Part shown: piece by piece, positions 27,930 through 36,540 of the stretch
How positions within the stretch are numbered: position 1 is the first letter of the stretch
Layout of the letters: each line of letters opens with the position of its first letter
Source: Pseudomonas sp. Seg1
Lineage (GTDB): Bacteria; Pseudomonadota; Gammaproteobacteria; Pseudomonadales; Pseudomonadaceae
Reading direction: 5' to 3'
DNA: 64,000 bases
Assembly (NCBI RefSeq): GCF_018326005.1
Contig: NZ_AP021903.1
Coordinates: 3,381,501 to 3,445,500, forward strand
Translations under genes and position numbers: made by a program
Notes under the pieces: model-generated
Seen by the model: only the letters and a program-made list of their open reading frames with translations
What the model was told of the DNA's origin: nothing
The model's database searches: none

Positions 27930-30158
27930 ATGTTCGCGCCCATCACCCGTTCCATGACCCTCACGCTCGGCCTCTGTGGAGCCGCCCTGAGCCCCGATCT
28001 GCTGGCTGAATCCGAAACGGAAAAGCCGCCGGAACCCGCCGCCACGGCGCTGGAGCTGGCATCGACCAGCGTCACCGCACAAGGTTTGGGCACCACCACT
28101 GAAAATACCAGCGCCTATACCACCGGCGCCATGAGCACCGCGACGCGGATGAACCTGTCGATCAAGGAAACCCCGCAATCGGTGTCCGTGGTGACGCGTC
28201 AGCAAATGGATGATTTCAAGCTCGGTACATTGTCCGAGGCCATGCGCCAGACCACGGGCGTGGTTGTGCAGCACATGGACTCCGACCGGGTCGACTATTC
28301 GGCGCGCGGTTATTCGATCGAAAACTTCCAGATCGACGGAATGCTCAACACCTTCGATCGCATGAAGACCGATGCCGACACCATCATTTACGACCGCATC
28401 GAGGTGGTACGCGGCGCCACCGGGCTGACGACGGGTGCGGGCGATCCTTCGGCGACCATCAACATGGTGCGCAAGCGTCCGACCGCGCAATGGCAGGCGC
28501 TGGCCGGAGTCAGTGGCGGCAGCTACGACAATTACTACAGCTACGTCGACGTCGGCGGGCCGTTGGCTTTCGACGGGCGCTTGCGCGGGCGGACGGTGTT
28601 GGCCTATCGCGACAACCAGTCGATCAAAGACAAATACGCGCTGCAACGCGAAGTCGGTTACGGCGTGCTGGAGGCCGACTTGACCGACTCCACGGTGCTG
28701 GCGGTCGGTTACGACTATCAGAACAAGCACGTGCAAGGCTCATCATGGGGCACCGTACCCTACTGGAATGCCGATGGCGGCAAGGCCGGTCTGGGGCGTT
28801 CGACCAACATGGCGACGTCCTGGAGCTCCTGGCCGCTGCAAGACAAAACCGCATTCGCCACCCTCGATCAGCAACTGGCCGGCGGCTGGCACCTGAAAGC
28901 GGCGTACACCCATCGCGACAGCAACAGTGACGGCAAGGTCTATTACGGCGGAGGCGGTTTCCCCGAGGCCGACCGCAGCGGCATGAACGCCTACACCTCG
29001 CACATGATCGGCACGCAGAAAATGCAGGCGTATGACTTCAACGTCTCCGGTCCTTACTCGCTGCTGGGGCGTGAGCACGAAATGATGTTCGGCTACGGTG
29101 AGGCGGAGCGCCGCTCAAACTCCCCTTACACCATTGCCGGTGCGCGCCCCAAGGATTACGCAACCATCCGCGACTGGAAATACATGGGTGACATCGCAAA
29201 ATTCAGCGACACCGTCACCGACCTCACCAGCTCGAAGGACAATACCCGACAAAAGGCCGGATACATCGCCACGCGCCTGAGCCTGACTGATGAGTTGCAC
29301 GCGGTGCTGGGCAGCCGATACGGCAGTTGGGAAGCCTCCAGCACCAGCAACCGTTACGACGCCAATCGGCAACTGAGCAAAGTCGATTACACCCGTCAGA
29401 AACAGAACGACGTATGGACGCCTTACGCTGGCCTGTTGTATGACCTGACCCCGGAATACACCGCGTACGTGAGCTACACCGACATCTTCAAACCCCAGGG
29501 CAACCGCGACAAGAATCGCAAGTACATCGACCCGGTGGTTGGCAAAAACTATGAAGTGGGCATCAAGGGCAGTTTGCTGGAGGAGCGCCTGAACCTTTCA
29601 ACGGCGGTGTTCTGGAGCAAACAGGACAACGTCGCCGAACTCGATAACTCGGTACCGGCGGATCCGGTTACCCGCGAACAGTTCTATAAATCCGGCGGCA
29701 AGGGCAACAAGGTCAACGGTTTTGAGGCCGAAGTGTCCGGGGAAGTCCTCCAGGGCTGGAACATGACCGCCGGTTACACCTATACCCACTCGGTGAACGG
29801 CGAGAGCGAGCGCACCAACACCAATCAGCCGATGAACCTGTTACGCGTCTCCACGGCGTACCGTTTGCCGGGCGAATGGCAGGCCCTGACCGTGGGCGGT
29901 GCGGTGAACTGGCAAAGCGATGTATATGGCACCTCAAGCCGGCCGGTCGGCCTCGACACTGAAGAGGCACGAATCAACCAGAGCGCCTACACAGTGGTCA
30001 ATCTGATGTCGCGGTACGAACTTGATCGGCACCTGTCGGCGTCGCTGAACGTCAACAACCTGTTCGACAAGAAGTATTACGACAACGTCGGCTTCTATAA
30101 CGGCGTGTACTGGGGCGATCCGCGCACAGTGACGCTGAGTCTCGACTGGAAGCTTTGA
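27930..30158 (+). CDS. TonB-dependent siderophore receptor (FhuE/FpvA-like)
   Basis: Outer-membrane ferric-siderophore receptor of 742 residues. A signal peptide ends near LLAES (about 26), and a TonB-box-like LASTSVTAQ follows at about 45. The plug domain has ETPQSVSVVTRQQMDDF and GYSIENFQIDG. A 22-strand barrel ends in SLNVNNLFDKKYYDNVG and TVTLSLDWKL. No N-terminal STN signalling domain is present, so it is a transporter and not a transducer. The start at 27930 follows AAGGAG; an in-frame ATG at 27885 is less likely. The hydroxamate-type siderophore guess is from FhuE similarity only. Confidence 0.92.
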   Translation: MFAPITRSMTLTLGLCGAALSPDLLAESETEKPPEPAATALELASTSVTAQGLGTTTENTSAYTTGAMSTATRMNLSIKETPQSVSVVTRQQMDDFKLGTLSEAMRQTTGVVVQHMDSDRVDYSARGYSIENFQIDGMLNTFDRMKTDADTIIYDRIEVVRGATGLTTGAGDPSATINMVRKRPTAQWQALAGVSGGSYDNYYSYVDVGGPLAFDGRLRGRTVLAYRDNQSIKDKYALQREVGYGVLEADLTDSTVLAVGYDYQNKHVQGSSWGTVPYWNADGGKAGLGRSTNMATSWSSWPLQDKTAFATLDQQLAGGWHLKAAYTHRDSNSDGKVYYGGGGFPEADRSGMNAYTSHMIGTQKMQAYDFNVSGPYSLLGREHEMMFGYGEAERRSNSPYTIAGARPKDYATIRDWKYMGDIAKFSDTVTDLTSSKDNTRQKAGYIATRLSLTDELHAVLGSRYGSWEASSTSNRYDANRQLSKVDYTRQKQNDVWTPYAGLLYDLTPEYTAYVSYTDIFKPQGNRDKNRKYIDPVVGKNYEVGIKGSLLEERLNLSTAVFWSKQDNVAELDNSVPADPVTREQFYKSGGKGNKVNGFEAEVSGEVLQGWNMTAGYTYTHSVNGESERTNTNQPMNLLRVSTAYRLPGEWQALTVGGAVNWQSDVYGTSSRPVGLDTEEARINQSAYTVVNLMSRYELDRHLSASLNVNNLFDKKYYDNVGFYNGVYWGDPRTVTLSLDWKL

Positions 30159-30344
30159 CCCCTTCACCTCTGGCGCGGTGCACCTTGGCCTGATGTGCGC
30201 CGCGTCTGTCAGACAGCGCCCGGCAACATGCTGCAAAAACCACACTGAGGGGGCGTTAACCCGGTGTTAATTCAGGCCACCCAGACTCGCTTCCGAGATC
30301 TGCTTCATGGACGAACGGCTCCCACTTGTTCAGTAGGAGGCACC

Positions 30345-30554
30345 ATGAAAATCACTACCGTAATCCTTGCCGGGGTGTTTGCCCTCGGTTCTGCCAGCGT
30401 CTTCGCCGAAGGTGGCGCTGAGCGCATGCGTTATTACTACGACAACTTCCCTGTCCACCAGGCCCAGAGCGAGCAGAAGAGCGACGACAACGCGAAAGAA
30501 ATTCGCGTTCCCGCCGATCAGACGGCGCAAGTGACCGAGTCCTATCGCGACTGA
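30345..30554 (+). CDS. Small secreted protein, unknown function
   Basis: A 69-residue product with a clear signal peptide (MKITTVILAGVFALGSASVFA) and a short polar mature part of about 48 residues with MRYYYDNF and a Gln/Asp/Lys-rich tail. A perfect TAGGAGG ribosome-binding site and a strong terminator downstream frame it as its own unit. No domain recognised. Periplasmic localisation is inferred. Confidence 0.82.
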   Translation: MKITTVILAGVFALGSASVFAEGGAERMRYYYDNFPVHQAQSEQKSDDNAKEIRVPADQTAQVTESYRD

Positions 30555-30614
30555 GATTGACCGAGCAACCGATGGACCTCTCATGGCTCCGCTCTGGCCT
30601 GGGAGAAGACAGTT

Positions 30615-30642
30615 GGGCGCCCTTTTCGGGCGCCTTTTTTTA
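30615..30642 (+). terminator. Terminator after small secreted protein gene
   Basis: GGGCGCCCTTTTCGGGCGCC followed by seven T bases. Confidence 0.9.
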
Positions 30643-30645
30643 TGG

Positions 30646-31137
30646 CTAAAGGTTTTTGATCCAGAACAGCATGCGTCCGTGATCCGGATTGAACATACCG
30701 GGCGCGAAGCCGAATTTGCTATAGGAATTCTGGGCCACAGTATTGCCTTCCAACACTTCGAGGGTGATCTTGCAGCAGCCGCGCTGGCGGGCGATTTCCT
30801 CGACTTTCTGCAGCATTGTCTGGCTCAGACCGAGACCGCGAAACTCGTTCACCACCATCACGTCATGGACGTTGACCAACGGTTTGCAGGCAAATGTGGA
30901 AAACCCTTCAAAGCAGTTAACCAGCCCCGCCGGTTCACCACCGACAAAGGCCAGCACACTGAACGCATGCGGCCGGCAAGCCAGTTCTTCGGGCAGACGA
31001 CGCAGCAGATCAGGGTCGAGAGAATGGCCACCGCCCATAGGGTCTTCGGCGTAATGATTGAGCACGATACCGATGGCTTCGGCGTGCGTTGGATTGCTGT
31101 AGCTGGCTTGAAGCACAAGAATTTCTGTGGAATCCAT
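30646..31137 (-). CDS. GNAT-family N-acetyltransferase
   Basis: A cytosolic GNAT enzyme of 163 residues. The core holds VHDVMVVNEFRGLGLSQTML, whose Q/RxxGxG-like loop binds acetyl-CoA, and a C-terminal EVLEGNTVAQNSYSKFGF where the conserved Asn and Tyr sit. I chose the ATG at 31137 because GAGG lies six bases upstream; the ATG at 31143 touches that box. The substrate is unknown; neighbours give no hint. Confidence 0.87.
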   Translation of the reverse strand: MDSTEILVLQASYSNPTHAEAIGIVLNHYAEDPMGGGHSLDPDLLRRLPEELACRPHAFSVLAFVGGEPAGLVNCFEGFSTFACKPLVNVHDVMVVNEFRGLGLSQTMLQKVEEIARQRGCCKITLEVLEGNTVAQNSYSKFGFAPGMFNPDHGRMLFWIKNL

Positions 31138-31230
31138 TTCCATCCTCAAACACACAAAAGCCCCGGCGCGCAAAGTGCTTGCTGAAAGGCTGTCCCGACC
31201 TTAGCGCGAGCGTGGTACAGCAAACAACCC

Positions 31231-31348
31231 TGTAGTGAGGGGATTTAGCGAAACGTCGCACCGCCCCGATGGGGGTGCGAAGCAGCCCTTTTTTAAATCA
31301 AAAGTGGGCCTGCTGCGCACGCCATCGGGGATAAATCCCCTCACCACA
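31231..31348. repeat. Repeat, GTGAGGGGATTTATCCCCGATGGGG family, copy 1
   Basis: TGTAGTGAGGGGATTTA begins the element and TAAATCCCCTCACCACA ends it, with CCCGATGGGGGTGCG and GGCCTGCTGCGCACGCCATCGGGG inside. It is the first of three copies in the window (others at 36259-36384 and 41985-42089). Confidence 0.85.
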
Positions 31349-31371
31349 GGCAGATTTCAGGCAGGGGTTTC

Positions 31372-31953
31372 TCAGTGACCCCAGATCAGTTCTTCGGTCC
31401 AGCCCAGTTCGGCGAAGTCTTCTGCGCGTAATGCCGCTTCACCGACGCAGAAAAATTCGTCCAGTTGCGGCGGTTTTACCGAGGTGTCGCTGAGCATCGC
31501 ATGCACTTGCCCACGATGATGGATCTGGTGTTCGAACAGGTGCGAAAGCATGCGCAGGCGGCTGTCATGCTGCGGTGTATCGCGGGCAATGGTCACGATC
31601 CGGGCCAGATCGGCATCGCGCAGTTGCTCGCAATAGGCGATTAGCCGTCTATCGACATGGGCCTGCTCTTCGCGCAGTTGCGGGCCGTCGGTAAACGGCT
31701 CGTCCACGCTGAAAAACACATAGCAGTCGGGGTGCGGCTCGGCCCCGCGCAGCTCGCGTTCAAGCGCGTCCACGTAGAACCAGTCACAGGCAAGAATGTG
31801 ATTGAGGGTCAGGCGGATGCTCGGGAAAAAACTCACTCGCGGCGCTACCAGATCATGCTCATCGAGTTGCGTCCAGGCCTTGGCCAAGCGGTGATTGGCC
31901 CACGCATTCTGGTAAGCCATGGTCAACAGATGATGTGATAACGGTTGGCTCAT
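31372..31953 (-). CDS. DinB-family protein
   Basis: A four-helix-bundle protein of 193 residues of the DinB/YfiT-like superfamily, whose members often bind a metal through three histidines. Candidate ligands are the His in TLNHILACDWFY (about residue 52) and the pair in SHLFEHQIHHRGQVHAML. The start at 31953 has AGAGGGCG upstream. It lies 17 bases after zapE and is probably cotranscribed with it. DinB-like proteins include thiol transferases and metal-dependent hydrolases; the function here is unknown. Confidence 0.86.
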   Translation of the reverse strand: MSQPLSHHLLTMAYQNAWANHRLAKAWTQLDEHDLVAPRVSFFPSIRLTLNHILACDWFYVDALERELRGAEPHPDCYVFFSVDEPFTDGPQLREEQAHVDRRLIAYCEQLRDADLARIVTIARDTPQHDSRLRMLSHLFEHQIHHRGQVHAMLSDTSVKPPQLDEFFCVGEAALRAEDFAELGWTEELIWGH

Positions 31954-31970
31954 GTCGGCGCCCTCTTCAC

Positions 31971-33089
31971 TCAAGCTTCGGCAAAGCGCTGTAGCTGCAT
32001 CTCCTGCAAACGGCTGAGGGTGCGGCGGAACGGGAATTCCAGATAACCCTCGGTGTACAGCGCATCCATTGACACTTGAGCCTCGATGTACAACGGCACC
32101 TTGCGGTCGTAGCACTCGTCGACCAACGCGATGAAACGCCGCACGCCATCGTCGTGAACCGACAATTGCGGCAACTCGCGGTCACCCGCCACCACCCGCT
32201 GCGCACCGTCTTCGGTGCCGCGCGCGATGCGCCCTTCGCGTTTCTGTGCGCTGAGGTTCGGCACTTCGCTCAACAGGATAGCCCGGTAGCGGTCGCACAG
32301 CGCGATGAAATCCATGGCGGCGAATGGCTGCTCGCAGAGGTCAGCGTAGCGACACCAGATAACGCTTTCACTGGCCTGCACCACATTGAGCACACGATGC
32401 CCGACCGGCACCGGTTCCGCGCTGCTCGACTGCCCTGAGGTCAGCACTCGAAAAACCTCTGCCAATGCACTGGCGGCTCCCGGCGCAGCAATAAAGTAGC
32501 GCTGTTCGATAGTGCCCGGATGCAGCCGATGATCCTCGGCGCCATTTACCGCGACCACCTGCATATGCGCCTTGATCGCAGCGATCGCCGGAACAAAACG
32601 GTCGCGATTGAAGCCATCGGCATACAGGTCATCCGGTGGCAGGTTCGAGGTACAGACCACCACCACACCTTCGTCAAACATCACCTGAAACAGCCGGCCG
32701 AGAATGATCGCATCGCCAATGTCGTTGACGAACAGTTCATCGAAGCACAACACCCGCACTTCGGCTGCCAGCTCTTTGGCCAGTGCGCGCAGTGGATCGG
32801 CGATCCCGGTCAACTGGAACGAACGCTGATGCACCCAGCCCATGAAATGATGGAAATGCTGACGCCGCGCCGGCACTCGCAGGCTCTGATAAAACTGATC
32901 CATTAGCCAGGTCTTGCCGCGCCCCACCGGGCCCCACAGATAAACGCCGGTGACCGAACGGGCACCGGCGTGCAAGGCTTCGTGGCATTTTTGCAACGCC
33001 CAGACAGCATGTTCCTGAGCTTCATCCTGGATGAAACCCGTGTGTTCGATGGCGTGCTGCCAGGCGCTTAGCGGAGAGTCGAAAGTCAT
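31971..33089 (-). CDS. zapE: Cell division ATPase ZapE / AFG1-like
   Basis: P-loop ATPase of 372 residues of the AFG1/ZapE family; ZapE acts on FtsZ rings under stress. Walker A GPVGRGKT is near residue 53, HFHHFMGWVHQR follows, and Walker B is VLCFDELFVNDIGDA. The arginine-finger region (TSNLPPDDLYADGFNRDRF) and the C-terminal domain are complete. Length matches E. coli ZapE. The start at 33089 has a weak RBS, but the protein begins as homologues do. Fluorescent pseudomonads may carry more than one copy, so this could be a paralogue. Confidence 0.88.
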   Translation of the reverse strand: MTFDSPLSAWQHAIEHTGFIQDEAQEHAVWALQKCHEALHAGARSVTGVYLWGPVGRGKTWLMDQFYQSLRVPARRQHFHHFMGWVHQRSFQLTGIADPLRALAKELAAEVRVLCFDELFVNDIGDAIILGRLFQVMFDEGVVVVCTSNLPPDDLYADGFNRDRFVPAIAAIKAHMQVVAVNGAEDHRLHPGTIEQRYFIAAPGAASALAEVFRVLTSGQSSSAEPVPVGHRVLNVVQASESVIWCRYADLCEQPFAAMDFIALCDRYRAILLSEVPNLSAQKREGRIARGTEDGAQRVVAGDRELPQLSVHDDGVRRFIALVDECYDRKVPLYIEAQVSMDALYTEGYLEFPFRRTLSRLQEMQLQRFAEA

Positions 33090-33163
33090 GCGCGGCAGTA
33101 TGCACGATGCTCCCCGGGCAACACATCCCCCGCCTCGCGTCGCCCCTGTAGGAGCTGGGCGTT

Positions 33164-34123
33164 TTAGAGGTCGACTTTGTGCCGGGCGGCATAGAGACAG
33201 AGCATTTCCATAGCCAATGTAGCGGCGGCTAACGAAGTGACTTCTGCATGATCGTAAGCCGGCGCCACTTCCACCACGTCCATGCCCACCAGATTGATCC
33301 CGCGCAAACCACCCAGTATCTCCAGCGCCTGCACCGTGCTCAAACCGCCGCACACCGGGGTGCCGGTGCCGGGAGCGAACGCCGGATCGAGGCAATCGAT
33401 GTCGAACGTCAGATACACCGGGTTATCGCCGACGCGTGCGCGAATCGCTTCGACGATTGCCTCGCAGCCACGCCGATGCACTTGCCGGGCGTCGAGCACC
33501 TGAAAACCCTGATGATCGTCATTGGTGGTACGCAAGCCGATCTGCACCGAACGCGCCGGATCGACCAGACCTTCGCGCGCCGCATGCCAGAACATGGTGC
33601 CGTGATCGACACGCTTGCCCTCCTCGTCCGGCCATGTGTCGCTGTGCGCATCGAAGTGGATCAGCGACAGCGTGCCGTGCTTGCGGGCATGCGCCTTGAG
33701 CAGTGGATAACTGATGAAGTGGTCGCCACCGAAGGTCAGCATGGCGCTGCCGGCATTGAGAATATGTTCGGCGTGGGCCTCGATGCTTTCCGGGATGCTG
33801 TGGGGCGAGCCGTAATCGAAATCACAGTCGCCGTAATCGATCACCGCCAGCTGATCGAACGGGTCAAACGCCCATGGCCAATGGCGCTCCCAGGCAATCC
33901 CGGTGGACGCAGCGCGTATCCCCCGTGGCCCGAAACGGGCGCCCGGCCGGTTGCTGGTGGCGGTGTCGAACGGCACGCCGCTGACCGCTACGTCGACACC
34001 GCGTAGGTCGCGGCTGTAGCGGCGGCGCATGAAACTGGTGATGCCGGCGTAGGTGCTTTCGGCGGCAGTGCCGTACAGGCTGTCACGGGTCAAAGCCTGG
34101 TCGTTGAGCATGGGCTGATCCAT
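33164..34123 (-). CDS. Agmatinase/guanidinobutyrase-family ureohydrolase
   Basis: Manganese-dependent hydrolase of 319 residues that releases urea from a guanidino compound. All metal-ligand motifs are present: GGDHFISYP, HFDAHSDTW and TFDIDCLDPAFAPGTGTP. The start at 34123 follows CCAGGAG. Length and sequence fit GbuA/SpeB-type enzymes (agmatine, 4-guanidinobutyrate or 3-guanidinopropionate). It lies 28 bases behind a PotF-like binding-protein gene with a LysR regulator divergent from that gene, which suggests catabolism of a guanidino compound or polyamine. Exact substrate is open. Confidence 0.9.
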   Translation of the reverse strand: MDQPMLNDQALTRDSLYGTAAESTYAGITSFMRRRYSRDLRGVDVAVSGVPFDTATSNRPGARFGPRGIRAASTGIAWERHWPWAFDPFDQLAVIDYGDCDFDYGSPHSIPESIEAHAEHILNAGSAMLTFGGDHFISYPLLKAHARKHGTLSLIHFDAHSDTWPDEEGKRVDHGTMFWHAAREGLVDPARSVQIGLRTTNDDHQGFQVLDARQVHRRGCEAIVEAIRARVGDNPVYLTFDIDCLDPAFAPGTGTPVCGGLSTVQALEILGGLRGINLVGMDVVEVAPAYDHAEVTSLAAATLAMEMLCLYAARHKVDL

Positions 34124-34151
34124 CGGTGTGCTCCTGGTTGTCATTGTTGAG

Positions 34152-35243
34152 TTATTGATGGCTACGGAACGTGGTCCACAGACGCGTGCGCTGACGCATG
34201 TCCTTGAGACTCATGCTGCGGTCGGCGTACAGGCGTTCGCGCACTGCGTTCGGCGGGTAGATGTCAGGGTCGTTGCGCACCGCTTCATCCACCAGCGGCG
34301 TCGCGGCCTGGTTGGCGGTGGCGAAAAACAGCGTGTTGGTCAGTTCCGCCACCGAGTCGGGACGCAACATGAACTCGATAAACGCCCGCGCCGCTTCGGG
34401 GTGCGGCGCGTCCTTGGGGATCGCCAGGTTGTCCTGCCAGATCAACGTGCCTTCCTTGGGAATGCGATAAGCGACTTCATACGGCTTGTTGGCCTTGCGC
34501 GCCTGATCGGCGGCCATGCTCGCGTCACCGTTGTAGGTCAGGGCCAGGCACACGTTACCGCTGGCCAGATCGTTGATCTGCCGGCCGGTGGCGACGTACA
34601 GCACCGACGGCTGAAGCTTTTGCAACAACGCTTCGGCGGCGGCCAGATCCTGCTTGTCGGTGCTGTAGGGATCTTTGCCGAGGTAGTGCAGCGCCAGACC
34701 GATCACTTCCTGCGGCGAATCGAGAATCGCGATGCCGCAGTCCTTGAGCTTGCTGGCGTATTCGGGTTTGAACAGCAAGTCGAGACTGTTCAGCGGCACG
34801 TTCGGAAGACGTTGCTTGACCGCTTCGACGTTCATGCCCAAGCCGAGCGTGCCCCAGGTGTACGGAACGCCGTAGCGATTACCCGGGTCGACGGCGGCAA
34901 GTTTCTCCAGCAGATCGGCATCAAGATTGGCGTAGCCCTTGAGCCCGTCGTGGGGAATCTCTTTCAGCGCCCCGGCTGCCAGCCCACGGGCCAGCACGCT
35001 GGAGGACGGCACCACAACGTCGTACCCACTGCCGCCGGTAAGCAATTTGGTTTCCAGCACTTCCGAGGTATCGAACGTGTCGTAGCGCACGTGGATCCCG
35101 GTTTGCTGTTCGAAACGCTGCAGAGTCTGCGGCGGCACGTAATCGGCCCAGCTGTAGAGATTGAGGGTTTGGTCCTCGGCCTGGGCACTGATGGCCACGG
35201 ACAACAACAGCGCGGGGAAACACAGCTTGAACATGGGAGCCAT
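34152..35243 (-). CDS. Putrescine/polyamine-type periplasmic binding protein (PotF-like)
   Basis: Periplasmic solute-binding protein of 363 residues. The signal peptide ends at SAQA. Polyamine-binding family marks are LNLYSWADYVPPQTL near residue 30, YDVVVPSSSVLARG, YTWGTLGLGMN and ALTYNGDASMAADQA. The start at 35243 has AGGTG upstream. No ABC permease or ATPase gene accompanies it, so it must share a transporter encoded elsewhere. It is cotranscribed with the ureohydrolase and divergent from a LysR gene. Confidence 0.9.
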   Translation of the reverse strand: MAPMFKLCFPALLLSVAISAQAEDQTLNLYSWADYVPPQTLQRFEQQTGIHVRYDTFDTSEVLETKLLTGGSGYDVVVPSSSVLARGLAAGALKEIPHDGLKGYANLDADLLEKLAAVDPGNRYGVPYTWGTLGLGMNVEAVKQRLPNVPLNSLDLLFKPEYASKLKDCGIAILDSPQEVIGLALHYLGKDPYSTDKQDLAAAEALLQKLQPSVLYVATGRQINDLASGNVCLALTYNGDASMAADQARKANKPYEVAYRIPKEGTLIWQDNLAIPKDAPHPEAARAFIEFMLRPDSVAELTNTLFFATANQAATPLVDEAVRNDPDIYPPNAVRERLYADRSMSLKDMRQRTRLWTTFRSHQ

Positions 35244-35342
35244 GACGAACACCTGACCGGAGGAAGTGGTGACAGGATGCGCGCTCGGATACATTGGCAA
35301 AATTCCAAGTTTGTTAACCTGACTTTATCGCGGAGTAATGTG

Positions 35343-36236
35343 ATGCTCGGACAGCTTCACGACGTCGATCTGCAGCTGTTGCGCCTGTTCGTGCGGGTGG
35401 TCGAGTGCGGGGGCTTCAGTGCCGCGCAAGGCGAACTGGGCCTGAGCCAATCGAGCATCAGCCAGCAGATGGCCAAACTGGAAACCCGTCTCGGCTATCG
35501 GCTGTGCAGCCGTGGCAAGGGCGGTTTCAGTGTCACCCCCAAAGGTGAGCAGTTACTGATCGCTGTGCGCAGCCTGTTTGAGTCGATTGAAACCTTCCGC
35601 CATCAATCCAACGGCGTCGCCGGGCGATTGATCGGTGAAGTGCGGTTGGGTATTTCCGAGGCCGTCGATCAATCGGTGCTGCAACGCGTCGCCGAGGCGA
35701 TACGCCGTTTTCGTGAGCGCGATCAATCGGTGCGTATCGAGTTGATCAGCGCAATGCCAGGCGAGATGGAGCGCTTGCTGCTGCAACAGCGGCTGGATCT
35801 GGCGATCGGCTACTTCTCGCAGGTACAGAGTGCCTTCGACTACCGCCAGTTGTTCAGTGAAACCCAGCATTTGTATTGCGCGCCCGGGCATCCGTTGTTC
35901 ACGGATGAGGCGCCCAGCGATGCGGCAATAGAGGCTTGTGACCGGGTCGATCACCCGTATCGGTTTTTGCGTTCGGATGAGCCGTTTCAGGGCAAGCACT
36001 GTTCGGCGCGCTCGGAGCAGGTCGAGGGGACGCTGGCGTTTATCTTGTCGGGCAAGCATGTCGGTTATCTGCCGGATCACTATGCGCGTGACTGGCAGGC
36101 CAAAGGCTTGTTGCGGCCGGTGCGTGAGGGCGAATTGAGTTTCGAGGTGGCATTTCATCTGGCCCGCCATCGCGCGCAGGTGCCGGGGGACGCGCAGAAG
36201 GCCTTTGAAGAGGATTTGCTCGCGGCGTTTGCTTGA
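35343..36236 (+). CDS. LysR-type regulator, divergent from potF-like gene
   Basis: Transcription regulator of 297 residues with the N-terminal LysR winged helix (GGFSAAQGELGLSQSSISQQMAKLE at about 22-46) and an effector-binding domain. The same frame is open far upstream, but the product clearly starts at the ATG at 35343, 99 bases from the divergent potF-like gene. It most likely activates the binding-protein and ureohydrolase genes in response to their substrate, like GbuR- or GpuR-type regulators. Confidence 0.9.
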   Translation: MLGQLHDVDLQLLRLFVRVVECGGFSAAQGELGLSQSSISQQMAKLETRLGYRLCSRGKGGFSVTPKGEQLLIAVRSLFESIETFRHQSNGVAGRLIGEVRLGISEAVDQSVLQRVAEAIRRFRERDQSVRIELISAMPGEMERLLLQQRLDLAIGYFSQVQSAFDYRQLFSETQHLYCAPGHPLFTDEAPSDAAIEACDRVDHPYRFLRSDEPFQGKHCSARSEQVEGTLAFILSGKHVGYLPDHYARDWQAKGLLRPVREGELSFEVAFHLARHRAQVPGDAQKAFEEDLLAAFA

Positions 36237-36540
36237 ACAACCTTTGAGAATACCCCCCTGTGGCGAGGGGATTTATCCCCGATGGGGTGCGCAGCGCCCC
36301 CAGCTCTGTGCCCTGAAAGAATGGGCCTGCTGCGCAGTCCATCGGGGATAAATCCCCTCACCACAGATAAATCCCCTCGCCACAAAGTTCTCTGTTGGTC
36401 TGATGGCTATGTTCAAACCCGCTTGCCCCAATAAAACCTGACCTTTCAGGCAGTTTTAATGCGTTGCCCTCGCCGCCCTCTTCCGGCATTCTGCGCCTCC
36501 ATTTTTTGACCCGGCCTCGCCTCACGGCGCGCAAAACACC
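36237..36540. other. Intergenic region with repeat element and permease leader
   Basis: About 300 bases. The first half is a repeat (see 36259-36384). The remainder precedes the permease and contains CCTGACCTTTCAGG, a 14-base near-palindrome around 36437, which may be an operator. No convincing -35/-10 pair or riboswitch-like fold was recognised. Confidence 0.4.
36259..36384. repeat. Repeat, GTGGCGAGGGGATTTATCCCCGATGGGG family, copy 2
   Basis: TGTGGCGAGGGGATTTATCC opens and ATAAATCCCCTCACCACA closes the element. A partial extra right end, ATAAATCCCCTCGCCACA, directly follows, so the right arm is duplicated. Confidence 0.85.

Noticed and set aside
34128..35342. N-terminal 405 codons of a long plus-strand frame ending in the LysR gene
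   Set aside because: This part is antisense to the PotF-like gene. The LysR protein begins at 35343 where its winged helix starts.
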